From Dehalococcoidales bacterium (lineage in GTDB: Bacteria; Chloroflexota; Dehalococcoidia; Dehalococcoidales; Fen-1064): 18,476 bases of DNA. Positions 1-6,815 of the stretch are shown here, piece after piece. The translations under genes were made by a program, and so were the position numbers. Within the stretch, counting starts at the first letter, position 1. Each line of letters begins with the position of its first letter. The notes below the pieces were generated by a model, which made no database searches, was not told the DNA's origin, and saw nothing but the letters and a program-made list of their open reading frames with translations. The stretch spans positions 1-18,476 of the forward strand of contig DAOUVG010000004.1 of the NCBI GenBank assembly GCA_030667735.1, read 5' to 3'.

Positions 1-316
1 CGAATCCGGCGGTGAAAAACTGTACTGCTTTCACTCCCTTGGCAGCGCAGTCGTCCAGGAGCGTAAGCGCCGACTCCGCGGGTATGCTGACGACAACGTA
101 GTCGACAACGCCGGGGATGTCACGTACGTTGGGGTAGCAGGGGATACCGAACACATCGGTATACTTGGGGTTGACGGCGTAGATAGCCGGAAAGCCAGCC
201 TGTTGCAGTGACATGAGGACTCCGGTTCCGAAGCCTCTGCCTGCGGGTGAGGCCCCTACCACGGCAACACCACGGGGCGAAAATATGTCATCCAGGGAGG
301 GTCGTTTTACTTCCAT
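1..316 (-). CDS. Acyl-CoA synthetase (NDP-forming), CoA-binding domain, partial (C-terminus beyond window)
   Basis: The reverse strand from an ATG at 316 gives 105 codons with no stop before the window edge, so only the N-terminus is present. The translation has the CoA-binding Rossmann-like domain of ADP-forming acetyl/acyl-CoA synthetases: a first strand and glycine loop near residues 17-33 (VAVVGAS, then GFGTGVL), the IYAVNPK segment, GIPCYPNV and DIPGVVDYVVVSIPA. Members of this family convert an acyl-CoA, ADP (or GDP) and phosphate to the acid, ATP and CoA, often as the energy-conserving step after 2-oxoacid:ferredoxin oxidoreductases. No convincing Shine-Dalgarno sequence precedes the ATG. 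The gene lies downstream of the LOG-family gene on the same strand, separated by a 19-bp repeat array. A stand-alone CoA-binding protein cannot be excluded because the rest is missing. Confidence 0.85.
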   Translation of the reverse strand, partial: MEVKRPSLDDIFSPRGVAVVGASPAGRGFGTGVLMSLQQAGFPAIYAVNPKYTDVFGIPCYPNVRDIPGVVDYVVVSIPAESALTLLDDCAAKGVKAVQFFTAGF

Positions 317-340
317 GTGGTCATAATATCAGGCCGGACA

Positions 341-473
341 GCGAACGGCAAATCCTGCCGCGAACGGCAAATCCTGCCGCGGACGACAAATCCTGCTGCG
401 AACGGCAAATCCTGCTGCGAACGGCAAATCTTGCCGCGGACGGCAAATCTTGCCGCGGACGGCAAATCTTGCC
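341..473. repeat. Tandem array: seven copies of a 19-bp unit
   Basis: Seven head-to-tail 19-bp units start at 341, 360, 379, 398, 417, 436 and 455, followed by a partial GCGG. The consensus is GCGRACGGCAAATCYTGCC. Units 1-2 are identical, units 6-7 are identical, and the middle ones carry single substitutions, as expected for growth by slippage. In the later units the bases CGGCAA and TTGCCG are complementary, so each unit boundary can form a 6-bp hairpin. The array lies in the 212-bp gap between the LOG gene and the acyl-CoA synthetase start. It is therefore probably within their transcript if they are co-transcribed. Confidence 0.95.
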
Positions 474-528
474 GCGGGTGCCGCCTGTTTCGTCAGTCGG
501 TGGCCGGATTGACACTCTAAGCGTGTTT

Positions 529-1206
529 TTACAGTGCCCTTCTACCGCCGATTTCGTGCTTGATGCACCACTGCTGTACCGCATCGACGACAGTGTCCGG
601 TTCGTCACATATCCGCAGCAGGTCTAAGTCGTCTTCGGAGATATATCCCCGGGCTTGAACAGTGCTTCGCAGCCATTCAAGGAAACCACTCCAGTACTGG
701 CTGTCAAAGAGTATCACCGGAAAAGGTCGTATCTTGAATGTCTGTATCAACGTCAGTACCTCGGTTACCTCATCGAGTGTCCCCAGACCGCCGGGCATGA
801 TAACGAAGGCTAGGGCGTATTTCACCAACATGACCTTGCGCACAAAGAAGTGGTGAAAGGTTATCGATTTCGTGGTATAGGGATTGGGGTTCTGTTCCTC
901 CGGTAGCTCTATATTCAGACCTACGGAAGTCACGCCGGCAGCCATGGCTCCCTTGTTGGCTGCCTCCATGACACCGGGACCGCCGCCGGTTATTATCGAG
1001 AAACCGCTCTCACCGAGACGGCGTGCGACTCCTTCTGTCCGTGCGTAAAGCTCGTCGCCCGGCTGTACGCGGGCGGAGCCGTAGATGCTCACCGCCGGTT
1101 CTATACCGGACAGCTTATCGAAGCCTTCAACAAGCTCCCCCATGATGCGGAACATCCGCCAGGAATCTTCGTTGGCCAGTTCATTGATTTCGTATTCGTA
1201 TGCCAT
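529..1206 (-). CDS. LOG family (TIGR00730) Rossmann-fold protein, nucleoside 5'-monophosphate phosphoribohydrolase-like
   Basis: A 225-residue protein. It shows the two LOG/lysine-decarboxylase-like signatures: GGGPGVMEAANKGA at about residues 74-87 and PGGLGTLDE at about 138-146, the latter carrying the catalytic-site glutamate. Family members hydrolyse the N-glycosidic bond of nucleoside monophosphates (cytokinin activation in plants, general nucleotide turnover in bacteria), and the protein should be cytosolic. I prefer the ATG at 1206 over one at 1224: the sequence AGGGAGG sits five bases upstream of 1206, inside the longer version. The next gene downstream on the same strand is the CoA-binding synthetase. 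The physiological substrate in this organism cannot be told from sequence; older 'lysine decarboxylase' labels for this family are misleading. Confidence 0.9.
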   Translation of the reverse strand: MAYEYEINELANEDSWRMFRIMGELVEGFDKLSGIEPAVSIYGSARVQPGDELYARTEGVARRLGESGFSIITGGGPGVMEAANKGAMAAGVTSVGLNIELPEEQNPNPYTTKSITFHHFFVRKVMLVKYALAFVIMPGGLGTLDEVTEVLTLIQTFKIRPFPVILFDSQYWSGFLEWLRSTVQARGYISEDDLDLLRICDEPDTVVDAVQQWCIKHEIGGRRAL

Positions 1207-1269
1207 ACTGCCCTCCCTGTACATCGAATATTATCATATCGTGTGTTGGCAGTGGTAACCCGGCGGATA

Positions 1270-1586
1270 TGCTGGTGACCAGTGACTTCAAGGCTCTGGC
1301 TGCCATCTATGAAGAGTCGACGACTGGTGCCGGTCTCCGAGTTCCGGAGACTGTGGCTGAAAGTATGTGGCCCCTGTGGGACAGGAAACCAGAGGTAGCC
1401 TGCCAGGTGTCGCTCTGGCACCTTATGGTCAGTCTCGGACGGCTGTTCGAAGAGCAGGCTATCCACCTACTGGACGGAGAGGCCGCCGTCAATGGGTATC
1501 GTCTGCCCGGTTATGTAGGAAGAATCCTCGGATGCCAGGAACAGTACTGTCGCTGCTGTCTCCTCTGCTTTGCCGTGTCGTTTTAA
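1270..1586 (+). pseudogene. Coding-like open frame of unknown function, possible gene remnant
   Basis: An uninterrupted plus-strand frame runs from about 1200 to 1586. It uses an ATG at 1270 and overlaps the 3' end of the minus-strand SDR gene from 1467 on. Between 1270 and about 1466 the codons look like real coding sequence (CTG, GTG, ACC, GAC, TTC, AAG, GCC, GAG), whereas the opposite frame over the same bases looks random. The predicted peptide contains LVTSDFKALAAIYEE and PETVAESMWPLWDRKP, which I cannot assign to a family. There is no clear ribosome-binding site, and the end overlaps another gene. It is either a decayed fragment or a small uncharacterised protein; I give it low confidence. 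Confidence 0.25.
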
Positions 1587-2225
1587 CGGTACCCTTTCCT
1601 CAACACGGCGAATACGCTTCTCGGTCATAATCGGCGCTACCAGGGGCGTGTCCATAAGTCCGGGGGCCACGCAGTTCACTCTGATGTTGTCCTTCGCCAG
1701 GGCGACGGCAAGACACCGGGTCAGGGCAATGACGCCGGCCTTGGACGCCGAGTAGGCGTAGATGCCGTGGGAGTGGTAGGCCGCCATGGACGAGTTGTTG
1801 ACTATCGTGCCGCCGCCACTCTTGACCATCTCGGGGACAGCGTATTTGCACATCAGGAGAACGCTCTTCAGATTGAGGTCCATCGTCGCATCCCACTCCT
1901 CGACGGTAACCTTGAGGCCGGTACCACCGTAGGCACCACCGACATTGTTGAAGAGAATGTCCAGTTTGCCGTAGGTGGCGATTGCCGTCTCTACGAGTTT
2001 ACTGGCGTCCTGTTCCCTGGTGACATCGGCCTGGACTGCGACAGCTTCTCCACCTTCGCTGTGAATGATGCCTGCGGTCTCCTCGGCGGCCTCCAGATTC
2101 AGGTCAGCGGCAACGACCCTGGCTCCTTCCCTGGCGAAGAGAATCGCCGTGGCTTTGCCGTTACCCATGCCGGGTCTTATCGAACCGGCTCCTGTCACTA
2201 TTGCAACCTTATTCTTTAGCCTCAT
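1467..2225 (-). CDS. SDR family NAD(P)-dependent oxidoreductase
   Basis: A classical short-chain dehydrogenase/reductase of 252 residues, the usual length. The dinucleotide-binding turn is an expanded form, TGAGSIRPGMGNG (residues 11-23), followed by a D at about 41 after the second strand, suggesting NAD(H) preference. NNVGG (93-97) replaces the usual NNAG. The catalytic set is visible as N119, S145, Y158 and K162 (YSASK). The C-terminus (ITGQTIPIDGG) is typical. The expanded glycine loop is a subfamily trait I associate with 'glucose 1-dehydrogenase-like' annotations; the true substrate is unknown, and a hydroxyacyl-CoA or a small alcohol are both possible. A TTGACG-17-TATTCT promoter and a hairpin at the predicted transcript start lie upstream. 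Confidence 0.93.
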   Translation of the reverse strand: MRLKNKVAIVTGAGSIRPGMGNGKATAILFAREGARVVAADLNLEAAEETAGIIHSEGGEAVAVQADVTREQDASKLVETAIATYGKLDILFNNVGGAYGGTGLKVTVEEWDATMDLNLKSVLLMCKYAVPEMVKSGGGTIVNNSSMAAYHSHGIYAYSASKAGVIALTRCLAVALAKDNIRVNCVAPGLMDTPLVAPIMTEKRIRRVEERVPLKRHGKAEETAATVLFLASEDSSYITGQTIPIDGGLSVQ

Positions 2226-2265
2226 TTCTCCATCACCTCAAAGATAATGCTGAGGTACCAGGTCC

Positions 2266-2295
2266 GAACCCCGTAGTATGCTTCCGGCGGGGTCC
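2266..2295 (-). other. Hairpin at the 5' end of the SDR transcript
   Basis: CGGGGTCC (2288-2295) and GAACCCCG (2266-2273) pair over 8 bp with one G-U and a 14-nt loop. It would sit at the extreme 5' end of the mRNA predicted from the promoter above, where such stems usually protect against decay. Confidence 0.4.
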
Positions 2296-2302
2296 TGCTG
2301 CC

Positions 2303-2331
2303 AGAATATACAAAATAATAACCGGCGTCAA
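2303..2331 (-). promoter_or_regulatory. Candidate promoter for the SDR gene
   Basis: On the minus strand TTGACG (2331-2326) is followed after 17 bp by TATTCT (2308-2303). Transcription would begin near 2296, about 70 nt upstream of the SDR start. Confidence 0.5.
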
Positions 2332-2550
2332 GGAATGAGGGTACTGAAGGTATCGACCTTTGGCCCCGGTACTATTGGAAGGCACTCATCAGTACAGCCA
2401 CTTACCTCCAGCCAGTGACTGTACTGGATACGCACGGGTACATATAGCGACGAGAGGGGCTGGATTTACTCAGGCTCAATACTGGTTCCCGCGTCGTCAG
2501 TCCCAGCCCTATCTGCCGTCACAAGGTTAGTGTATCCGCATTTGCCTGCC

Positions 2551-2985
2551 TCAGAGGTCCATCCACATCTCTATATGTTCGATACCATCCTCCCGGAAGG
2601 GAGAGCCTGTTTCCTGAAAGCCGTGCAACTTATAGAGCCCGGTGACGGTTGTCTGCGCGTGCAGAACCGCGTGCTCTATGCCTCTGTTTCTCAGCTCCTG
2701 CTTCACGAAGGAGAGAATGGCGCTGGCGATACCTTTGCGCCGGAACGGTTCCAGGACGGCCATCCTTTCTATCTTTGCCTGGTTGCGGGTCGGGAATCTG
2801 ACCCTGGCCGTACCAACGACTATATCCTCGTCTCTGGCAATAACGTGCAACGCTTCGTCGTCAAGGCCGTCATACTCAAGGGCTTCAGTGACACCCTGCT
2901 CCTGGACAAAGACCAGTCGCCTGACCTCAAAGGCACCCTGGAGTTCAGTGTCGCTGGCGACCAGTTTGCAGGTGAAATCATTCAC
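2551..2985 (-). CDS. GNAT family N-acetyltransferase
   Basis: A 144-residue GNAT protein if translation begins at the GTG at 2985; the frame is open up to 3078. Family features are the N-terminal FEVRRLVFVQEQGV segment, the strand IERMAVLE followed by the acetyl-CoA pyrophosphate loop RRKGIA, and the C-terminal strand ending YKLHGFQETG. The pattern is closest to the ElaA/YjcF-type small GNATs, whose substrates are mostly undefined. The start is uncertain: an excellent GGAGG at 3030-3026 is correctly placed for an ATG at 3017, but that ATG is in another frame and stops after nine codons, two bases before the GTG. Either a leader peptide couples to the GTG or the assembled sequence carries a frameshift. 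Confidence 0.85.
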   Translation of the reverse strand: MNDFTCKLVASDTELQGAFEVRRLVFVQEQGVTEALEYDGLDDEALHVIARDEDIVVGTARVRFPTRNQAKIERMAVLEPFRRKGIASAILSFVKQELRNRGIEHAVLHAQTTVTGLYKLHGFQETGSPFREDGIEHIEMWMDL

Positions 2986-2987
2986 GA

Positions 2988-3017
2988 TTACATTCCACTG
3001 TACAGGAGAAACCTCAT
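2988..3017 (-). other. Possible 9-codon leader ORF in front of the GNAT gene
   Basis: The ATG at 3017-3015 has GGAGG eight bases upstream and encodes MRFLLYSGM. Its TAA (2990-2988) lies two bases before the GNAT GTG. A TATAAT at 3039-3034 would start transcription near the GGAGG itself, which argues against this reading unless another promoter is used. Confidence 0.25.
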
Positions 3018-3184
3018 ATGTTATACCTCCATGATTATAGCGCAATTGGATGTTGGATATCCTGCTACCCGCTCTCATTCAGATAGATAGGTGACACTTT
3101 GGCAGTGTTGCTATTGTCGTTCTGAACGGAAAGGAGTGCAGTGATGAATGCCGGAGAATTGCCCTGGAGAGTCAAAGAGGGAGC

Positions 3185-3271
3185 GCCCCTCAGAAGGGGC
3201 GAAGCCCCTCTTGAATAATTATTCCCCTTCCCTTTATCAAGGGGAAGGGGAAGGCGGCCCATCTGGGCCGC
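3185..3271. repeat. Cluster of three GC-rich hairpins
   Basis: GCCCCT (3185-3190) pairs with AGGGGC (3195-3200), which can instead pair with GCCCCT (3204-3209). CCCCTTCCC (3224-3232) pairs with GGGAAGGGG (3242-3250), extendable by three pairs including a G-U. GCGGCCC (3254-3260) pairs with GGGCCGC (3265-3271) around a 4-nt loop. No T-run follows any of them. Confidence 0.8.
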
Positions 3272-3306
3272 ACGGGGATAGGGTTACCCAATTGTGCCGA
3301 GATTGT

Positions 3307-3392
3307 GCGCCACTGAAGACAGTGGCGCGTCACTGCGTTCCTCGCAATAACGGTACTCCCTCTGTCATTCTGAGCGAAGCCAGGTAATGACA
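3307..3392. repeat. Probable dispersed intergenic repeat element
   Basis: A perfect 9-bp stem, GCGCCACTG (3307-3315) with CAGTGGCGC (3320-3328), is followed by a segment whose complement reads ATTGCGAGGAACGCAGTG. Next comes TGTCATT (3363-3369) with AATGACA (3386-3392) enclosing CTGAGCGAAGC. The ATTGCGAGGAACG and TCATTCTGAGCGAAGC cores resemble short palindromic elements scattered between genes in Dehalococcoidia and many other bacteria. Multicopy status cannot be shown from one window. Confidence 0.55.
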
Positions 3393-3444
3393 CGATGGGT
3401 GCCAGCAGACTACTCCGACAGCTCGTGCCCACTTCTTCCCTGCC

Positions 3445-4131
3445 TTAAACGGTCTCCTTGCGCCGTAGTTTGCGATAGTAGACCGAAGGGGAGAGATACA
3501 GGCCTGCCACCGGGTTATGACCGAAGACCCTGTCCTTGGCCACCAGCACGGTCACCGGGGCCTGGGAGTACTTGAAGAACAGCGAATCATGCCCAACACA
3601 AAGTCCCACCAGTATGTTGAACTCCGTGCCCTCGTCGTTTAGTATCTCAGCCTGTGATATCGGGCTGCACATCGTTTCCCAGTTACCCGGGCCACTGAAC
3701 TTGGTTATTATCTTTTCCTCGTCCTTGATGCCTATCCTCTCTTTGGGTATGCCGCCTGCCTTGCAGCAAACGGACACAACATCGAAGTCTCTCCTCTCCA
3801 GAATTGTGGTTAGTGTCTCGGCCTCACCCCTCAGGCCGTCGCAGAAGGCAATGCCAAGCTTCTGATAGCCCATCTTCCTGGCGAACTGCACTATCTCCTC
3901 CACCCTCGGGTAACGGGTAGTCAGGCCCTCGGGGAGGTTCATGTAGCACTCAGACTCCTGAATCGATGCCTGCCGGGCAAACTCCCTTATCTCCGGTTTA
4001 TCGTATTCCCGCAATGCTCGATTGATAACCTCTGACTTTGTCCTGGTCGGGCAGTTTGATGGCCCTTCTTGAGAATGCTCGCTGCCACACACTACTTTGT
4101 CACACCTGGCACAATTGATATTCTCAGTCAT
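3445..4131 (-). CDS. DUF1847 domain protein (cysteine-rich, putative metal-binding)
   Basis: 228 residues matching my memory of the DUF1847 family. An N-terminal cysteine cluster (C7, C10, C15, C27 followed by P) probably binds a metal. It is followed by PRVEEIVQFARKMGYQKLGIAFCDGL (residues about 75-100), an alpha/beta core with VSVCCKAGG, and a late GLCVGHDSLFF motif. Biochemical function is unknown; the repeated cysteines suggest a Zn or Fe-S site in a cytosolic protein. The ATG at 4131 has AAGGAGGAAG upstream. It sits 49 bases after iorB on the same strand, so it is probably the third gene of the iorAB operon. Its base composition (about 53% GC in one sampled line) is closer to the rest of the window than to iorAB. 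Confidence 0.85.
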   Translation of the reverse strand: MTENINCARCDKVVCGSEHSQEGPSNCPTRTKSEVINRALREYDKPEIREFARQASIQESECYMNLPEGLTTRYPRVEEIVQFARKMGYQKLGIAFCDGLRGEAETLTTILERRDFDVVSVCCKAGGIPKERIGIKDEEKIITKFSGPGNWETMCSPISQAEILNDEGTEFNILVGLCVGHDSLFFKYSQAPVTVLVAKDRVFGHNPVAGLYLSPSVYYRKLRRKETV

Positions 4132-4180
4132 GGAGCTTCCTCCTTGTCGAAATACAAGAGACTTGTTGTGATTTGACGGC

Positions 4181-4795
4181 TTAACTCTTTGCCAGTTCTA
4201 TACCCCTGTTAAGAGCCTTAAAATTAATTTCGAATGCTTTGGGGAAACGCTCCTGCAACAACGATTCAAAGGAATTCTTTTCCAGAGGTAGAATATTGGC
4301 ACCGATGAGACCTCCTGCCAGAATTACATTTGCCAGAATCGGGTTCCCCATTTTTTGTGCCTCTTCAGTAGCGTTGATTACCCATGTTTTCGAGGACAGT
4401 TTTTCTATGTCTGCCAGTAGCTTATCGATATCAGGATATTCAGTAGTACCGCCACGCGAATCTATTGACATAATTGCTCTTGGATTGACCACAGTCATGA
4501 CATTCGGATTGCCAAACTCCTTTAGCATACGCATAGTTTCTATTGGTTCCATGCCAAGGATAATATCTCCGTGCCCCTGTGGAATAATCGGGCTATACTT
4601 TGTTTCATTGGATATCCTTATATAATTACGGACTGAACCACCGCGCTGGTTTGACCCAAAGGTTTGCCCGAACATTACCTGGTAACCATTTTCTACCAGC
4701 GCATTCCCAATCACCATTGCTATCAATACATTACCCTGTCCGGCAACACCGGATATTATCAGGTTAAGAGGGTCCTTCATCAATTGTTTCGCCAT
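4181..4795 (-). CDS. iorB: Indolepyruvate:ferredoxin oxidoreductase, beta (gamma-domain) subunit
   Basis: 204 residues. The N-terminus LNLIISGVAGQGNVLIAMVIGNAL carries the GxGGQG-type loop (here GVAGQG) of the pyruvate/ketoisovalerate oxidoreductase catalytic gamma domain. QTFGSNQRGGSV is the matching partner motif. IorB pairs with IorA to oxidise arylpyruvates to aryl-acetyl-CoA with reduction of ferredoxin. The start is the ATG at 4795-4793, whose A is the last base of the iorA TAA (TAATG), a classic sign of translational coupling; the frame extends further upstream, but only inside iorA. The sequence is AT-rich relative to neighbours (about 42-45% GC in two sampled lines), which may indicate acquisition by transfer. 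Confidence 0.92.
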   Translation of the reverse strand: MAKQLMKDPLNLIISGVAGQGNVLIAMVIGNALVENGYQVMFGQTFGSNQRGGSVRNYIRISNETKYSPIIPQGHGDIILGMEPIETMRMLKEFGNPNVMTVVNPRAIMSIDSRGGTTEYPDIDKLLADIEKLSSKTWVINATEEAQKMGNPILANVILAGGLIGANILPLEKNSFESLLQERFPKAFEINFKALNRGIELAKS

Positions 4796-6708
4796 TATAC
4801 TACTGCCTCCTTTATGATAGCTCCCTGCGGGCATATATCGGCACATACTCCACATCCCGCGCAGATAACAGGGTCTATCCATGCGTGGTCTTCCTCTTTG
4901 TTCCATAGCAAAGCTGTACAATGCCATGTCCGACACACGTTATCATACACACAGGCTTCACCAAGGCAGAGAGCAGCGTCTACATGGACTTTGTATGAAG
5001 GCCCGTCACGCCTTGCTCGCAGCAATTCGCATTCGCGCTTCATGATAATTACTCTGACACCACTTTCCATTGCCATTAAATCAGCAAGAATATCGGTTGT
5101 CTTTTCAATATCATATGGGTCGCATACTTCTACCCGTACTCCCAGAGAGCGACAGACGGCCTCTATACTCACTATGGGTGCACTCTCTCCCATAGCATTC
5201 TGCCCGGTTCCCGGATGAGGCTGAAAACCAGTCATTGAAGTAGCGCTGTTATCCAGAACTACCAGTATGAAATTAGATTGATTATATACTCCATTAACCA
5301 GAGAGGGCATTACAGCGTGGAAAAAAGTAGAATCACCGGTAGCCGCCAGAACAGGCTGATTGAAACCAAATTGTCCCAGGTTACCCAGACCATTGGCTAC
5401 CCCGGCACCACCACCCATGCAGTAGAGCGTTTTAGCCACGTAAAAGCCATCGGGTCCCAGGCCGTTTGTATAGCAACCGATGTCACTTGTTTCAAAACCC
5501 TCTCGCCCATCCCTTTTCAGGGCTTCTTTAATTGCCCAGTGAGCGGCTTTATGAGAGCAACCCGGGCAAATTCCCCCGGTCCGCGTGACGCTGTAGTTCT
5601 CAGGAGCAGACTCGAATTGCTTATCGTAATCGCTATCACGCGATTGATAACTCACCCCCATTATTTTAGATATTGCTTCTATTACCACATCCGGATTCAG
5701 TTCGCCATAGCTTTTAATATGACCGGAACGTTTCCCGTAAAAAATGGGGCGGGGTTCCAACGCCGGTAAATTGGCGGTTAGTTCCATTATGCTCCGTTCT
5801 ATAAACGGAGCAATCTCTTCTACCACAAGGATATTCCGCGATTTGCCAAGATAGCTTTCACAGAGTTTTTCCGGTAATGGATAGAGGGTGCCAAGTTTCA
5901 GAATACCCACCCTGTCTGTCAGTTCCATTGCTTTCACGGCTTCCTGAGAATGGAGCCATGATGCGCCACAGGTTATTATCAGCAATTCAGGCTTATCCGG
6001 ACCGACATATCGATTAAAAGGAGCCGATTCAAATCTCTCACGTGCCTTTTCAATTTTCTGAAGTAACTGCATATGCATTCCGATAGGTGAACCTATTCGG
6101 GCTGGTTTCTTGATATCAAAGTATGCTTTATGCTCTATCCCGGGTAATTCGCCGAGAACTACATTACCCCTGCTGTGCGATATTTTGCTGACGCAACGTA
6201 GCATACATACAATATCAAGCTCTTCTGAGACATCGAAAAGCCATTTTGTCATGTCTTTGGCTTCTTGCATATCACCCGGTTCCAGCAAAGGAATATCCAG
6301 CCATTTGGCAACCGGGCGTGTGTCCATTTCACCTGAGCCGGAATTCCTGCCTTCAGGGTCATCGCAGCTTACCAGCACCAGGCCGCTACCTGCAGGTCTC
6401 AAAGGTAAGGTGCCAAGGAAATCAATGGCAACCTGCACCCCGTTCTGTTTCATAGAAGCGAGTGACCGTATACCGGCCAGGGCTGCTCCTGCGGCTGATT
6501 CCAGGGCAACGGTCTCGTTAACGGCCCACTGGGCATATATGTTTCTTTTTTTGGCGACACCAGCTATTGCAGGAAGAATCTCGGATGAAGGAGTACCCGG
6601 ATAAGAAGACGCAAATCCTATTCCTGCCTCCAGAGCGCCACGGGCTATAGCTTCATTACCCATTAACAACAGGCTTTTGCCCGGGGCATCGATATCGATA
6701 TCTGGCAT
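4795..6708 (-). CDS. iorA: Indolepyruvate:ferredoxin oxidoreductase, alpha subunit
   Basis: 637 residues, the normal length for IorA. The pyrimidine-binding domain is N-terminal (YPGTPSSEI at 36-44; the catalytic-type glutamate in VNETVALESAAGAA). The TPP diphosphate domain follows: ICPGCSHKAAH near 380-390 and GDS at 458-460 with N487 as the Mg/TPP motif. The C-terminus is a ferredoxin-like domain. The second cluster motif is canonical: C616, C619, C622, C626. The first is not: its cysteines C581, C586, C592 and C597 have spacing x4-x5-x4 instead of the usual x2-x2-x4. The enzyme converts indolepyruvate, phenylpyruvate or similar 2-oxoacids plus CoA to the acyl-CoA, CO2 and reduced ferredoxin. 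GGAGGTATAAGT precedes the ATG at 6708. It is first in the iorA-iorB-DUF1847 operon. Confidence 0.93.
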   Translation of the reverse strand: MPDIDIDAPGKSLLLMGNEAIARGALEAGIGFASSYPGTPSSEILPAIAGVAKKRNIYAQWAVNETVALESAAGAALAGIRSLASMKQNGVQVAIDFLGTLPLRPAGSGLVLVSCDDPEGRNSGSGEMDTRPVAKWLDIPLLEPGDMQEAKDMTKWLFDVSEELDIVCMLRCVSKISHSRGNVVLGELPGIEHKAYFDIKKPARIGSPIGMHMQLLQKIEKARERFESAPFNRYVGPDKPELLIITCGASWLHSQEAVKAMELTDRVGILKLGTLYPLPEKLCESYLGKSRNILVVEEIAPFIERSIMELTANLPALEPRPIFYGKRSGHIKSYGELNPDVVIEAISKIMGVSYQSRDSDYDKQFESAPENYSVTRTGGICPGCSHKAAHWAIKEALKRDGREGFETSDIGCYTNGLGPDGFYVAKTLYCMGGGAGVANGLGNLGQFGFNQPVLAATGDSTFFHAVMPSLVNGVYNQSNFILVVLDNSATSMTGFQPHPGTGQNAMGESAPIVSIEAVCRSLGVRVEVCDPYDIEKTTDILADLMAMESGVRVIIMKRECELLRARRDGPSYKVHVDAALCLGEACVYDNVCRTWHCTALLWNKEEDHAWIDPVICAGCGVCADICPQGAIIKEAVV

Positions 6709-6815
6709 ACTTATACCTCCTTACCTATTTACCAGACATATATGAGTCTAAACCGGCATCTCCCATTTCAATTCACAATGAGGCATCCCGTCCCTCGTTG
6801 CTCCTGCCAATAACA

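Larger units (their letters stand above)
2226..2550. other. Intergenic region between SDR and GNAT genes
   Basis: This 325-bp gap holds the SDR promoter and leader hairpin. It also has a separate interrupted palindrome at 2390-2426: CAGTACAG (2390-2397) and CACT (2399-2402) pair with AGTG (2414-2417) and CTGTACTG (2419-2426). That stem has no T-run on either side, so a classical terminator is unlikely. I see no coding frame in the gap that looks real. Confidence 0.6.
3079..3444. other. Non-coding block dense in inverted repeats
   Basis: No credible gene lies between the GNAT gene and DUF1847. Instead five inverted repeats follow one another: 3185-3200 (whose right arm can alternatively pair with 3204-3209), 3224-3250, 3254-3271, 3307-3328 and 3363-3392. 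Short frames across them are by-products of the low stop density. Confidence 0.75.

Noticed and set aside
341-473. The repeats as a CRISPR array
   Set aside because: Units are directly adjacent with no spacers and only 19 bp long.
247-627. Long open frames on both strands across the 19-bp repeats
   Set aside because: The repeat unit contains no stop in several frames, and its length cycles all frames, so open reading is automatic. The predicted peptides are simple repeats with no family features.
1101-1466. Minus-strand frame in front of the LOG gene
   Set aside because: It overlaps the LOG gene start in another frame and its composition looks random.
4796-4936. Upstream extension of iorB
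   Set aside because: It would lie wholly inside the conserved ferredoxin domain of iorA; the TAATG junction gives the proper start.
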